DNA of 64,000 nt. Origin: Medicago truncatula (taxonomy: Eukaryota; Streptophyta; Magnoliopsida; Fabales; Fabaceae). The position numbers and the translations under genes are program-made. The notes under the pieces are model-generated. The model ran no database searches, was not told the origin of the DNA, and saw only the letters and a list, made by a program, of their open reading frames with translations. The stretch covers positions 8,866,001 to 8,930,000 of the forward strand of contig NC_053049.1 in assembly GCF_003473485.1 (NCBI RefSeq). Reading direction: 5' to 3'. Shown here piece after piece: positions 33,163 to 44,800 of the stretch. Each line of letters opens with the position of its first letter. Position 1 is the first letter of the stretch.

Positions 33163-33984
33163 TTTTTATTTTTTTTGCAACCAAAGAAAAAAACCAGTTT
33201 TAAGAATGTGGTTATGAAAGGAAAATGGAACACAAAATGAGGTTGTTTATTTATATGAATATGAATCAGAAATTAATGTAGGTAATAGGGGCGGAGATTA
33301 CAAGGGAGTGAGACATGGAGATAATCGTCTTGTGTGTTTTGTGGGTGCTTTTGCCTATGTTTAATTGTCTATGACTTTGCAAATTCATTATAGGCCAACC
33401 AAAAACCAACTAACTTTTACTACATTAACATTCATTTTGTTTTGTCACACAAAAAAAAAAAGTGCTTAGGTTCTTTCAAGGAGTTAGTTTGTTAGGGAAA
33501 GGAAAATATGATAAAATAAAATTGATTAAAATATTTATGTTTTTGGATCTGCAAGTTGAGGTCAAATTATTTATTGAATTTGTGATTGATTGGAGTTGAT
33601 ATTTCAATGGAAATCAAGTGAACATTGCAATATGACGAGAAATTAAACAATGTTACACAAATTGACAGTCAACGCAACGCCATACTCAAACGAGTAAATC
33701 ACGAAAATAACATAAGAAAAAACTTGATCAATGCGTGAAGCACTTGTTTAGATGAAAATTAATTTTGACATCTAGACATTTAACATGAGTTTGATTTTGC
33801 AGCAAAACTTATTTTTAACATGTATCAATTTTATAAAATTAATTTTAATTAAAAATTAGTTGAATATAAAATAAAATATATAAATTTGGGGTGGAAAAAG
33901 TTTTGAACGCGAATCTCCAGATTTTGACGCTAATCCAAACACATTCTAAATAGTAATAGTTTGAATTAATCCATCTAGTTTGAT
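33163..33984. other. PDH E1-alpha upstream region
   Basis: Promoter and intergenic DNA of the PDH gene. On the minus strand a TATA-like TATATAAA-poor AT stretch (33250-33260, reading CATATAAATAAAC) lies about 90 bases before the ATG. Nothing else is recognisable. Confidence 0.4.
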
Positions 33985-34459
33985 TGTTGGGTCACGAGGG
34001 GAGCTGGGGACCGTCCACATCGAGGTTAAAACAACCACACACGCAAGAAAGACGTCACACTCTTACCCAAAACCTTAAGTCAATAGGTTTATGGGTCCTC
34101 TTACTTATAAAGTGTTCAACCTTTACTCTGCTATCTGATGTGGGACATGTAACTCACACTTGCACACAACAACACTCCCCCTCAAGTGTGAGTCCATCTA
34201 TTCATCATGTCCCCCTTTAAGCGGAAGCTCTAACTTGCTTGTATCGCCGTTGCTGATTTCTTCGCAAACGGACCGACACTGTCTGTACCGTCGTTGCTAC
34301 TTTATGCACAATCGGACCGGCTACCTCGGTCATACCCTTCGTTGAACGGGACTCTGATACCATTGTTGAGTCACGAGGGAAGCTGGGGGACCGTCCACAT
34401 CGAAGCTAGAACAACCACACAAGCAAAAGAGACACCACACTCTTATCCAAAACCTTAAG
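33985..34459 (-). mobile_element. TRIM (miniature LTR retrotransposon), fossil
   Basis: Two direct repeats starting TGTTGGGTCACGAGG (33985) and TGTTGAGTCACGAGG (34364) flank only about 190 bp. Read on the minus strand, a primer-binding site TGGTATCAGAG (34362-34352, complementary to initiator tRNA-Met) follows the right repeat. A purine tract CTTGAGGGGGAG (34187-34176) precedes the left repeat. The LTR is about 190 bp (33985-34171/34174). No coding sequence is present, as is normal for TRIMs. The right LTR remnant is partial, so the element is broken; age is moderate, judging by mismatches between the repeats. Confidence 0.7.
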
Positions 34460-34694
34460 GCATTACGAAATTTAAAAACTTTTTAGACTTATGAATTTTT
34501 TTGAAAGGTGAATTGTTGAAGGCCAAAAGAAGATGAATCGAGTGGAATGATCATGTGAACCTGGTTACATGCTGATCTGGCATTGCAGGTATAAATGGAT
34601 CAATTCCATGTCCTTTTCATGCAAAGTGTGTGCCCCACTTTTTTAAAATATATATTATGTATATATAATAAGCGGTTTATATTTTGTCATCAAA

Positions 34695-34766
34695 GGGTCC
34701 ATAGCTCAGTGGTAGAGCATTTGACTGCAGATCAAGAGGTCACCGGTTCGAACCCGGTTGGGCCCT
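34695..34766 (+). tRNA. tRNA-Cys (GCA)
   Basis: A complete 72-nt cloverleaf. The acceptor stem GGGTCCA pairs with TGGGCCC, followed by discriminator T, as usual for tRNA-Cys. Box A is TAGCTCAGTGGTAGAGCA and box B is GGTTCGAACCC. The anticodon loop CTGCAGA gives anticodon GCA. There is no intron, and CCA is not encoded. A run of five T's at 34766-34770 serves as the RNA polymerase III terminator. Confidence 0.95.
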
Positions 34767-35816
34767 TTTTAATTATATTTTTCTTTTTCATTAGTTCTCC
34801 TTGTTTGGATGTTTGTTTTTTGTATAAGATGTGTTTTTTTTTTTGTTGATCCTAGCTACTGTCCTGCTAGGGCTTTGTTATGAACATTGTCCAGTTGTTA
34901 TGGCGGAAAAATGGGATACTTTTTGAGACACAATTAATAATAAAAACGGATCAAGATATCTACCAAAACTGTCAACTTCACTACTAATTGATGAGACTTA
35001 ATCATTTCATGGCAAAGCGTACTTGTACAAAACTTGCACAAAGATTATTTGATTAAGTTTCTGCCTGGTTGAGTTCTTTGGTTGAAGCAAAAATCACGCA
35101 GGAACAACTTTTTTTGAAGTTCCCTTCTGGTTAAGCAAAAATAATTGAATAGTGCTGAGAAGAAAGTGAATGAAGCTTTCATATTTAAAAAAAAAAAAAA
35201 TGACATTAGAAAGCATCGGAATATCATAGCTATGTTGGCACCCAATGGCTCACCAATCATCTGCAGCACAACATAAAAAATAGAATGAAAAACAAAGCTT
35301 TTATTGGTCAACATAACTTAGATGCATATTCTTATGCGCTTTTGTATGTTCTTAACTAAAAATTCACTTCTTTTTTAATATATATAAATATATATAACAA
35401 ACTTTGAGAAAATTATGGTGAATTTAGGTAAGAACCACACAAAAGATAGGGAAATGCACCAAAGTTTTTTCCTTTATTAATTGGATAGAAAATAAGTAAA
35501 GAAAATGAATGGAAGGAGAAAAAGAAGTAAATAAACGAAATATGCATAAACTGCTTCCTCATTCGCCTGATTTAAATATCTTAAATTCATAACAATGGTC
35601 TTTCATATTGTACACATAGACAACTTGTGCATAACTTATAACTTATATACACACATATACAATAGTTAGTAACAACTAACATTACAAAAAGTAGAGTATG
35701 ATACAAAAGAATAATGAGTTGAGATACAACAAATCTTCTAATGGAGAAGATATCTTCTGTTAGCCTGTACAGTTAGATGTTAGTGCTTGATCTCTTTTTC
35801 TTATAGAACAGTTATG
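34767..35816. other. Intergenic/3' flank of VPS8, no gene seen
   Basis: AT-rich sequence beyond the last VPS8 exon. The 89-codon minus-strand frame at 35045-35314 has no recognisable domain and no support from splice structure. Part of this stretch is expected to be the VPS8 3' UTR. Confidence 0.5.
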
Positions 35817-38800
35817 TCATCGCTTATTCGTCTTTTCCTTGCCTGCAGATATGCATTATTTCCCTTGTGTCAGGATTCAGGATTACTAAAGAGAACTATA
35901 ACTTTCTTAAATAGAAAAATTACTCACCAAAAAAACTTGATTTTAAAGGAAAACGAATTGATGAACCTCTGACTCTCAGATCCCGGTTTTGTTTGTGACG
36001 ACTATGTTTATCTATAACTGCAGAATTGTTGCTACTTTCTCCAGTCTGATAGTGTGCTACTTTACTTACCTTTTCATGGTACACAGCAGGCGGGGCAAGC
36101 CTCAATGGAGGCAAGTTTTCAAATTGCATAAATCTTTGATTTTTCTGCAAGCTGCTCAAGATCTCAAACTGCACAAACAAACAAAAGTAATGAAGTTTTT
36201 GGTTTGAAGGAAAGGGAAGGCGAAAGTTGGGGAGGCCGAGATTTAATTAGTTATTCTATTTGGTTCAGAGGCGGAGGGGAGAGATTCTAAAGCCAATTTA
36301 TTTTCTATTTCTTATAACCTATGAAACAATGACATAGACACGAACATTAAACACAACACTGACACGTCGATACTATAATTTGAGAAAATGGAATGACGTG
36401 TCAGTTTCATGTCAGTACACTGAACATGCTTTCAATCGAAAATCTTGGCGCTGCATGGCTTATAATGTTTCAATTTATGCAATATTTATGAAAGGATATT
36501 TTAGTCATTGTATTAACAATATTTAAACATAATCTTCTTTCCCCTCCATATCCTCCAATACTCAATATATAAGTCAAAATGATGAACCAAATGACAAGGA
36601 TATTATATTATATTGATTGAATGATGTAGAGGTTTGTTCATATTTTTACCCGTGATATCTGTTGCTGTCCTCCATACATATTCTCTGATAAATCACTGTC
36701 ATGGTGGTGATGACTTGTACTTCCATGAGGGTATTGGCGTCTTGATGATAATTTATTGACTAAGCCATTCTCTGTAATTATAGATTTGTTTCTGGACTTC
36801 TGGGGTTTTTGGATAGGCATACATACAGGGCATCCAGACGAAGATGCTTTGCTTGACGACTCGACTTCAGAGGCTTCGCAATGGAGATGAATTGCATGGC
36901 CACAGTTGAAAATTCGAATTCCATTAGTAACTGAGTTCTTTGTTAGGAGGCAATTACATATACAACACACTGAACTCCTGGGAGCAAATCCATGAGAAGC
37001 CCCTTTCTTGAGTAAAGTCATGGTATAGAATGTATCATCCTCTATCAAGGACTTGGCAGCATCCTAAGTGCAGAAGTAGAAACAAGAGAAGAGAATAAGG
37101 ATAAAAGATAAAACCCTTGATGATGAAAAGAAGATAGAAGAGAGTAATCTATTCATAAAAATTCCAGATATTCCATGCAATATTGAAACTAGGACTTTTA
37201 TAAAAACAAAAACTAAACCGAGTCGTTAAACTGAACCAAAGCACAACAAAGAAAAATGTGACCAAACAGTACAGAAACTGAACTGAATCAAGTTAATATT
37301 CCGTGCAAGTCACTACCACTGTTCATGATTCGGTTCAGTTTTTGTTTTTTTTAACAACAGTTCTACAAGTCACAGCCAAACATAGCATGGTGAATATGAA
37401 TGATATGCACAAGGATATCTTTACATCATTGCTCAAATCTGTACATGATGAAATCAAATATTGCCCGGTGAATATGAAACTCATACAAGCGCAGGTGTAC
37501 CCTAAAAATATCTCGACTCCCAAGGAATTGACAACAAACACGACTAGAATAAAAAATATGAAAATTCAGATTTAACGCATCTTGACATGCTTCTTGGACC
37601 AGAGTTTGAGAAGATTTTATATAAAGCTTCAATTGATAAATTTTAATAAGAAATGTATGAATTGAAGAGAAATAATATAGTTAGTAAAGCTTAAGAAGTG
37701 AATCAAATTTAAAATATTACAAAAACAAAAATGAATAGGTTTATCTTACCAGAATTCTTCTTTCAAAGCCATACGTTCCAAGCATCCCCAATATAGTAAG
37801 TTTAAAATAGCCAAATTCTTGACTACCATTATCACTCAAGAGTTTGGACATGATAGCTGGAAGATGAACATAACCTATCATTCCCTCAACAATCTCTTTA
37901 ATGAACTGGGATATCAATTTTCTCAAGATATCACCATTTCGGGACTTTGAAATCTTCCAACTGCTTTTATAGGTGTCTTTGTCCAGTTGTGAATCTGGTG
38001 ATCCGGCTAGAACACCAAAATAATTTTTTCTTTCATATGATTTCTCTTCAACATATGAATCCATCAATGGATCACAAAACGAGTCAAGTAATTTAAACCA
38101 GTGTGCTTCTGACTCCTCAGGATTTAGACGAGGCGTGTTACGCTGACAAAGGCCGATACAGGCATGCAATAAATCATACATGCCATTCACCTATTGGTTT
38201 GTAGCAATTAAAAAGGTTAGGTTACCTAATACATACATACACTGCACAGCTATTAAACTAAACATGCATCTTTGAAACTTCACTAAAATGTTAAAACTCC
38301 TGGAACATATATACAAACCTCTTTTGTCTTTAAAACAGTGTTGTATACGTCTATATGGGAATAATCAAGCTTAGGATGGTTTGAAACTACAGCTTCCACA
38401 ACAGCATCAAGCTCAACAAATTTATCATTTAGATCAGAAAGTGTAAGTGAAAGAGCACTACCAACATCACCAACCCTTTCCAATAAGAAAGCAGCAGCAT
38501 CTAAAATGCCATATTCTTGGCATAGGCGTAAACAATGTTCCACACGATAGCTATCAAACATTTCTAGAAATTTTAGAACTGAACCTCGTTCATACTGGCA
38601 TAACAGCTGCAAATCAAAACATTGGAACAAGCTTAAAACTACTGCAATGAACTAAATCACTTCCAAAAACAAACATTAAACATGAGAGGACAAGGAGCCA
38701 AAACACATTAATAAAGAATGAGAAACAAGGTCTGTGTATACAAGTCCAATCCTAAAGAGACAACAAAAAAACACATCAACACTACGCCTTAACAATCAAA

Positions 38801-41800
38801 AAGTCCAATCCTAAAGAAACAAATTGCCACATGACACATCCCAATCGCAAACACTACGCTTTAACAATCAAAAAGTCCAATCCTAGAGACAAATTGCCAC
38901 ATGACACATTCCAAGAACAACAAAAAACACATTAGCACTACGCCTTAACAATCAAAAAGTCCAATCCTAAAAAGACAAATTGCCACAATGACACATCCCA
39001 AAAACAACAAAAACCACATTAAGACTATGCCTTAAACAGTCAAATTAGCTTTAACTTCTAGATTGTATGAAAAATAAATTTTGAAAAAATTATCCTGCAC
39101 ATGCAAAAAAAAATAAAAAAATAAAAATAGTACAAAAACTCACCTCTAGGTAAAGCTCAATAAGATCATCAGGCACATGACTAGGATTTTCACGCATGTA
39201 CTTGGGGAAATCGGATATATTTTCTAAGTAATCATGGATTCCTGGTGGAGGATCCTTAACCTGCTTTCCATTAGGGGGATTTGTAATAACACCCTTTGTC
39301 AAATGAGACAAGTCTAGGGTGCCAAATAAGTGAAGCTCAATGAGTGTCTTTAAATAAAGGAAAAGACTTCTTGGGTGAGAATGAAGTTTAGTGATGACAT
39401 GGGAACTTTCATCACTAAAATGTCTGGTAACCACATGGAATGCACCTTCCCTGTGAGCAAGTGAAAAGAATATATGTAAATAAAGAATATTAGGTTACAT
39501 AAATGGAAACAAAGAAACTATAAATGCAATATAACCTGCCAAAAGAATCTAACTTGAGTAAATGTAATAAAGATGACTACCTGCTGAGTTCAACCAATTC
39601 AGGAATTCGAGATAGGACTGCTGATCGGATAGCAGTATGGTCATTGCCAATCAACAGTGAGAATGTTTTGTTGATAAAGGAGAAGGCATGAACCGGCTCA
39701 TCTACATCCTTCATATAGCTGTCCAATGCAGCCACATACTCATGTCTGATGGAATGAATCAATCCACAAACCTGAAACCCAACACAAGAGTTAGTAAATC
39801 ACTCAGCTAGGTAACATCAATACTTAGTACCACTATGCTTCAAAAGATAGCATTGATAAACTGGACAATGTAATCTACCTGATAATATTTGGCGCTCTCA
39901 CATAGGTCTAGCAAAAATGGCACATCCCAGTCGGACTCGGGAACTACTTCCAGAAGTGCAAGCACTTGCTTCTCTCTATTTTTTGGAGTTGAACTATGAG
40001 AGGAAACATTAGTTGAAAAGTGGTTATCCAATGTGAGATATTCCAATATCCGACAAAGCATGCCCTTTGAAACTTTAGCTCTTTGGTGAGCAACATAATA
40101 TGCAATAAACTCAAACAGACAACCTTTGTCCTTCAAAGGCCACTCCATTGTTAATCCGTCATCACCACTACTAGAGGTTGTATCTGTCGGAACAACATTC
40201 ATATCAATTATTTGAATAAGAGCATCCACTGTATTCTGAACTAAAATATTGTCAGTTCCAGTGACATTATTATTTTCTTCTTTTGCTTCTTCAATAGGTC
40301 TATCAGCTGATTCCAGTAAAGATGAGCTGGAATTTGAATTTTTATCTTCAATGAAAGCACATCGGAGGACATCTAATGTAGCTTCAGTGTCTAACTCTAA
40401 GAGAAGATATAGATTCAGGTATGGCCGTTTGGACACAGAATCTGAAACTATCCGTGATTTCGTAGCACTGGAATCCTCCAACAAAAACTCTACAAGTTCT
40501 TTTCTGAGAGATGGCAATCGCATAGGAGGAATAGTTCCATGGCCTACAATTATATGCAATATGTGAATCATCTGTATGTAGCATTATTGGAATACCTTTA
40601 AAGCAGAAAATCAATAAAAATAAATGAACTGGGAAAAAAATACCTGGTGGAAAGGCAAGACCTGTAAAGCAGTACTTGAGATAAACCAGCATTCTATACC
40701 TGTTTAAAGGAGAAACATGAATAAAAAAATACAGATTTAATTATAGCCGTCAAGTGTCAAGCGAAGACAATACTAACAAGTAACAATTTTCATTTTTGAG
40801 AAGTGTGGTGAATAAACTGCTCCCAGTTTTCACATACACAGGAGAGAACAACAGAATAACTGTAACCAATTCCCGATTGAATTTTTATATTTAGAATAAA
40901 TGTCTAAATTTTTCTTATGAAGATCAGAACTGGATTTAAATAAGGTCAACAGACATAAAAGTTGCAGATAATAAATACAGAAAGTTTTGTTCAAGCATAT
41001 TTCTAATATGATTTTCTTTTTTATTTAAAAAGAAACAAGTAAGGAGCCCTTATTTATTTGTTTTTCTCCAGTCCCATCTGAGGTCGGAAGATGGGGAAGG
41101 GTAGGCCTGAATAAGGAATGTACTGTATTAGAGAGATTCCCATCATTAATCAGGTTACTGAGTACTGTCTGCCACCAACTCAATTTGTCTTTTACTACTC
41201 TTCTTATAGATAAATTTCTCAAAGAGGAAATAATTGGTTTTTTGTTTTGTCTTGTTTAATGTATGAATACAAACAAAATCCATAAATTGGCATTCTTCAG
41301 TTACTAGTCAATTGTAATCCATAGAAAGCAAAGAATAATAAAAAATTAAATAAAAAGAGAAAAGTAGTGTACCCATGTGCAGTAGCATTTTCCTTCTGGC
41401 TATTTTGTAGGACTGCAAACAGCTCCTCAAGAGGTGCCCTAAAATCATCTAATCCTTTATTGAAGAGATACACCAGGGCACTATATAGTCCATGCTCCCG
41501 GCATAATCTGACAACCTATAAAGCATCAAATAATCATTCAAGAGCTATACAATTAAAAAATAATCGAAATTAAATATACTTCAATTGATCTAACAAGAAC
41601 CTGATTAAAATCCAATGATGAAATATCCATGTGAAGTACGCATTGTTCAACCCGCTGCAACCACCCTTTCGTGCTATAATACTTTACCAGTTCTTGCATA
41701 ATCTTCAGAAAAGAATAGCAAATCATCAAGACGAAACTAAAAATTTATACTGATAACCTATCATGGAACTACCAAAAAGTCTTAACATAATCCAATACCT

Positions 41801-44800
41801 CGGGAGGTAGAGATCCAAGCATGTCCTTCAAAATATATGGCTCCAGAAGTTCCAAAAATGTTTCTGGAAAATATTACAAAGTATTTGCACTGTCATCTAA
41901 TTGAAATACACTGTCATCTAATTGAAATTGGAAAAGGAAAGGATAGATAAATAATGAAAGAGAACCCCAACAAGGCATTCCATCTTCATAGTTCATGTCA
42001 ATTCAATAACCTAATTGTGGAAAAAAGCTTTGGTACAACATCCATGTTACTATATGACAGCCATGAATTGGTGAGACGTAAAAGAATTCAATAGTAGATG
42101 ACTGTAATCATTTGAAAGTGGGTTGACTTTCTGCGCATGATTCTTAATAATCTCTATGCTACGGAATGTTGGAGATATGGGCAGTAAAGTGTCAATAAAA
42201 GCAGCAGTTCCATGTCGCAAGGATGAGAATCAAGGGATAAAATCAGTAAAAAAAGGTATTAGAGAAGTATGAGCAGCACCTAAAATGTTTGGTTAAGTGA
42301 AAAGAAGGCTCAAATAAACCCCTAATTGGAATGTTAATCAAACATAATGTTAAGTAGCGAATTAAAAGAAACAGAAACAATTAAGGCTGCTGGTATCAGG
42401 GATTAAAAACTAAAAAGGCACAAATGAAAAGAGAAGCCCTCAAAACAATATCCTACCACTCCAGAAGGCAAAGACAATACCTCTCTGTTGAACATGAACA
42501 TCCACAAACTTGGAGAAAATTTTATCAAAAAGGATGTCTGTCCGTTTGATATGACAACAAAATTCAACAGCAACGCCACCAACACGAGTGTATTGCTCCT
42601 TTATTTCAGAATGCACTGAATTGCTTATACTATTTGAATCATTGGATTGATCAGGTTTTCCAATTTGGTTGCAGAAAGCCACTGAAATATAGGAGAACAC
42701 TTCTTCAACATATGATGTAAGCAACTCCTCCAAGAAGGGCATTATAGCCTCATGTATAGCATCCAAGGTTCTAGGTAGATCAACAACCCCATGAGCATGG
42801 CCATCATAAAGAGTCATTGCCATGTTCAAGGCACCCATCCAGTCACCTGCTTTCCGTAAAACCAAGATACGCTCTTTCCAAGGGAGAAGACGAGAAATGA
42901 TAAGATGTGTTGGACCAAGTATATAAATAGAAGTTCCTCTTACAGCAATGGCGTTATGATAAGCTTTCTCAGGATTTCCATATACGTTGATGAAGTGAGT
43001 ATGATATGAAAGCAGTTCGTCTCCTCCAATACCATCTATACCAAAACTTGTTTGGTGAATCACAGTTCCATCCTTGGCAAATAAATTCAGTTGTCCGGTT
43101 GAAGTGAGAACTACCAGCATCTGAGCAAGTAGAATATCATCTTAAATACTCTTATTATAACAAGCAAAGAGACTCTCTTTAAAAAATAAAAAAAAGGAGA
43201 TACAAGAGTAAATGGGAATGAAACAGTGAAGAATAAAAGTAGCCACATGTCTAACTAATCTAAGTAGGCAGATGATGATTTATTACCTGATCATCCAACC
43301 ATGCCAGACCTATAGCTGCACTGTCAAGAGACCATTCTCCATATACTTTTAATTCTGATTTGACCAGCCTAGCAACCTGAACTTTGCGTTCCCAAGCAAT
43401 TGCAAGCAGTGAAACTCTTTCAACAGTTTCTGCAGACGCATTCTCTACAAGAAAGTAAGCAACATTTAGAAATAAGACAACATGAGCCTACATAATTGTG
43501 TAAATGTGTCTACACTCCCAACAGTAACATTTCCCACCCAAATTGATCAACAGTACCATTTCCCACACAAATTGATGACCTATTACATCATTTTAAATTT
43601 CTCACAATGTCCTTAAGAATCCTCTGAATTGTGTTAACTGATACACTTTTCACTTTTGTGTTATTGTAAATAATAATATGTTACATAAGGGTAAATTTAT
43701 CTGTTAAAATAATGACATAAATGTTTGATCAGTATCCAAGCACTGAGCTAGGAAAGTTCTTCAAGAAACTTCATGCACTCAAGCTTCTCAAAGAAGCTTG
43801 ATTTTCTTCATTTCTTGGAGTCTTTATATTCTTTTTTACACTTTCATTCTGCTTTCTTTTAAATATAATATATTACAAAAACTAGATATGGATTCTGTCA
43901 TTCATAAGTTGTGTAGCACCAACCTTCAAGTTAAAGCACACTTGACACATGCCGGACACCGACATTCATACGACACACGTTGGACAATGCATTCTAGTGT
44001 CGGAACATAAAAGTATTCTGTTTTTGCTACTACCCATTAATAAGGACACGACTCCAACACCTAACCAACACTTCTATTCAGCTATACATGAAAAGGGACA
44101 CAACTGAGTACTGACACCAAAAATTTCAATTTATTTTAATGATGATGATCAATTAGAGGATGGACGGCCTTAAATTGATTAGATTGTTTTTACCTTTTTC
44201 GTGGTAGATGGGTGGATTGGAGGTTGTCAAAAAGTCCGACATCGGATATGAGATGGCCTGACAATGTGTTTATAACTGGGGGCAATCCGCACCTCACAAG
44301 CCGGTTTTGTGGGGTTGTGTTAGGCCCAACCACGAATTCTAAGTTAGGTGTAAGACATGGTTTAAGAGTTCATCATCTTGTCTAAAATCATTTTTTGTAA
44401 GGAAACAAAGTGTTCAAATTGTATAATGATGTCACTCAGTATATTTAGGTGAGACTCATTGTTATAGGGAAAATGTAATACTTAAGAAGTTATTTAGATA
44501 CTAGGTGGGTAAACCCGTTCTTCTGATACATTGATGAATATATAAAATTTGATTCTCGATATAGATATGGTATAAAGTAGGCTCGTATTTAATTACACAC
44601 ACACACACATGCATGTCGCAATGTCCTATATTTTGGACATTACCAGTGTCTATGTGTTCTACATAGTTCGTAACTCGTGTAAAAGTACAGGTAATATGGT
44701 ATAATACCCAGTTATAACAAAATAGATCCATACCAGTAGAACTACTTGTTTGTGTCATGTATTTCCATGCAGTATATGGCATAGAACCCTCCCGAATTCC

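Noticed and set aside
35045-35314. 89-codon minus-strand frame downstream of VPS8
   Set aside because: No recognised domain; lies beyond the terminal VPS8 microexon in AT-rich DNA.
37303-37575. 90-codon plus frame in a VPS8 intron
   Set aside because: Antisense in an intron with no domain or second line of support.
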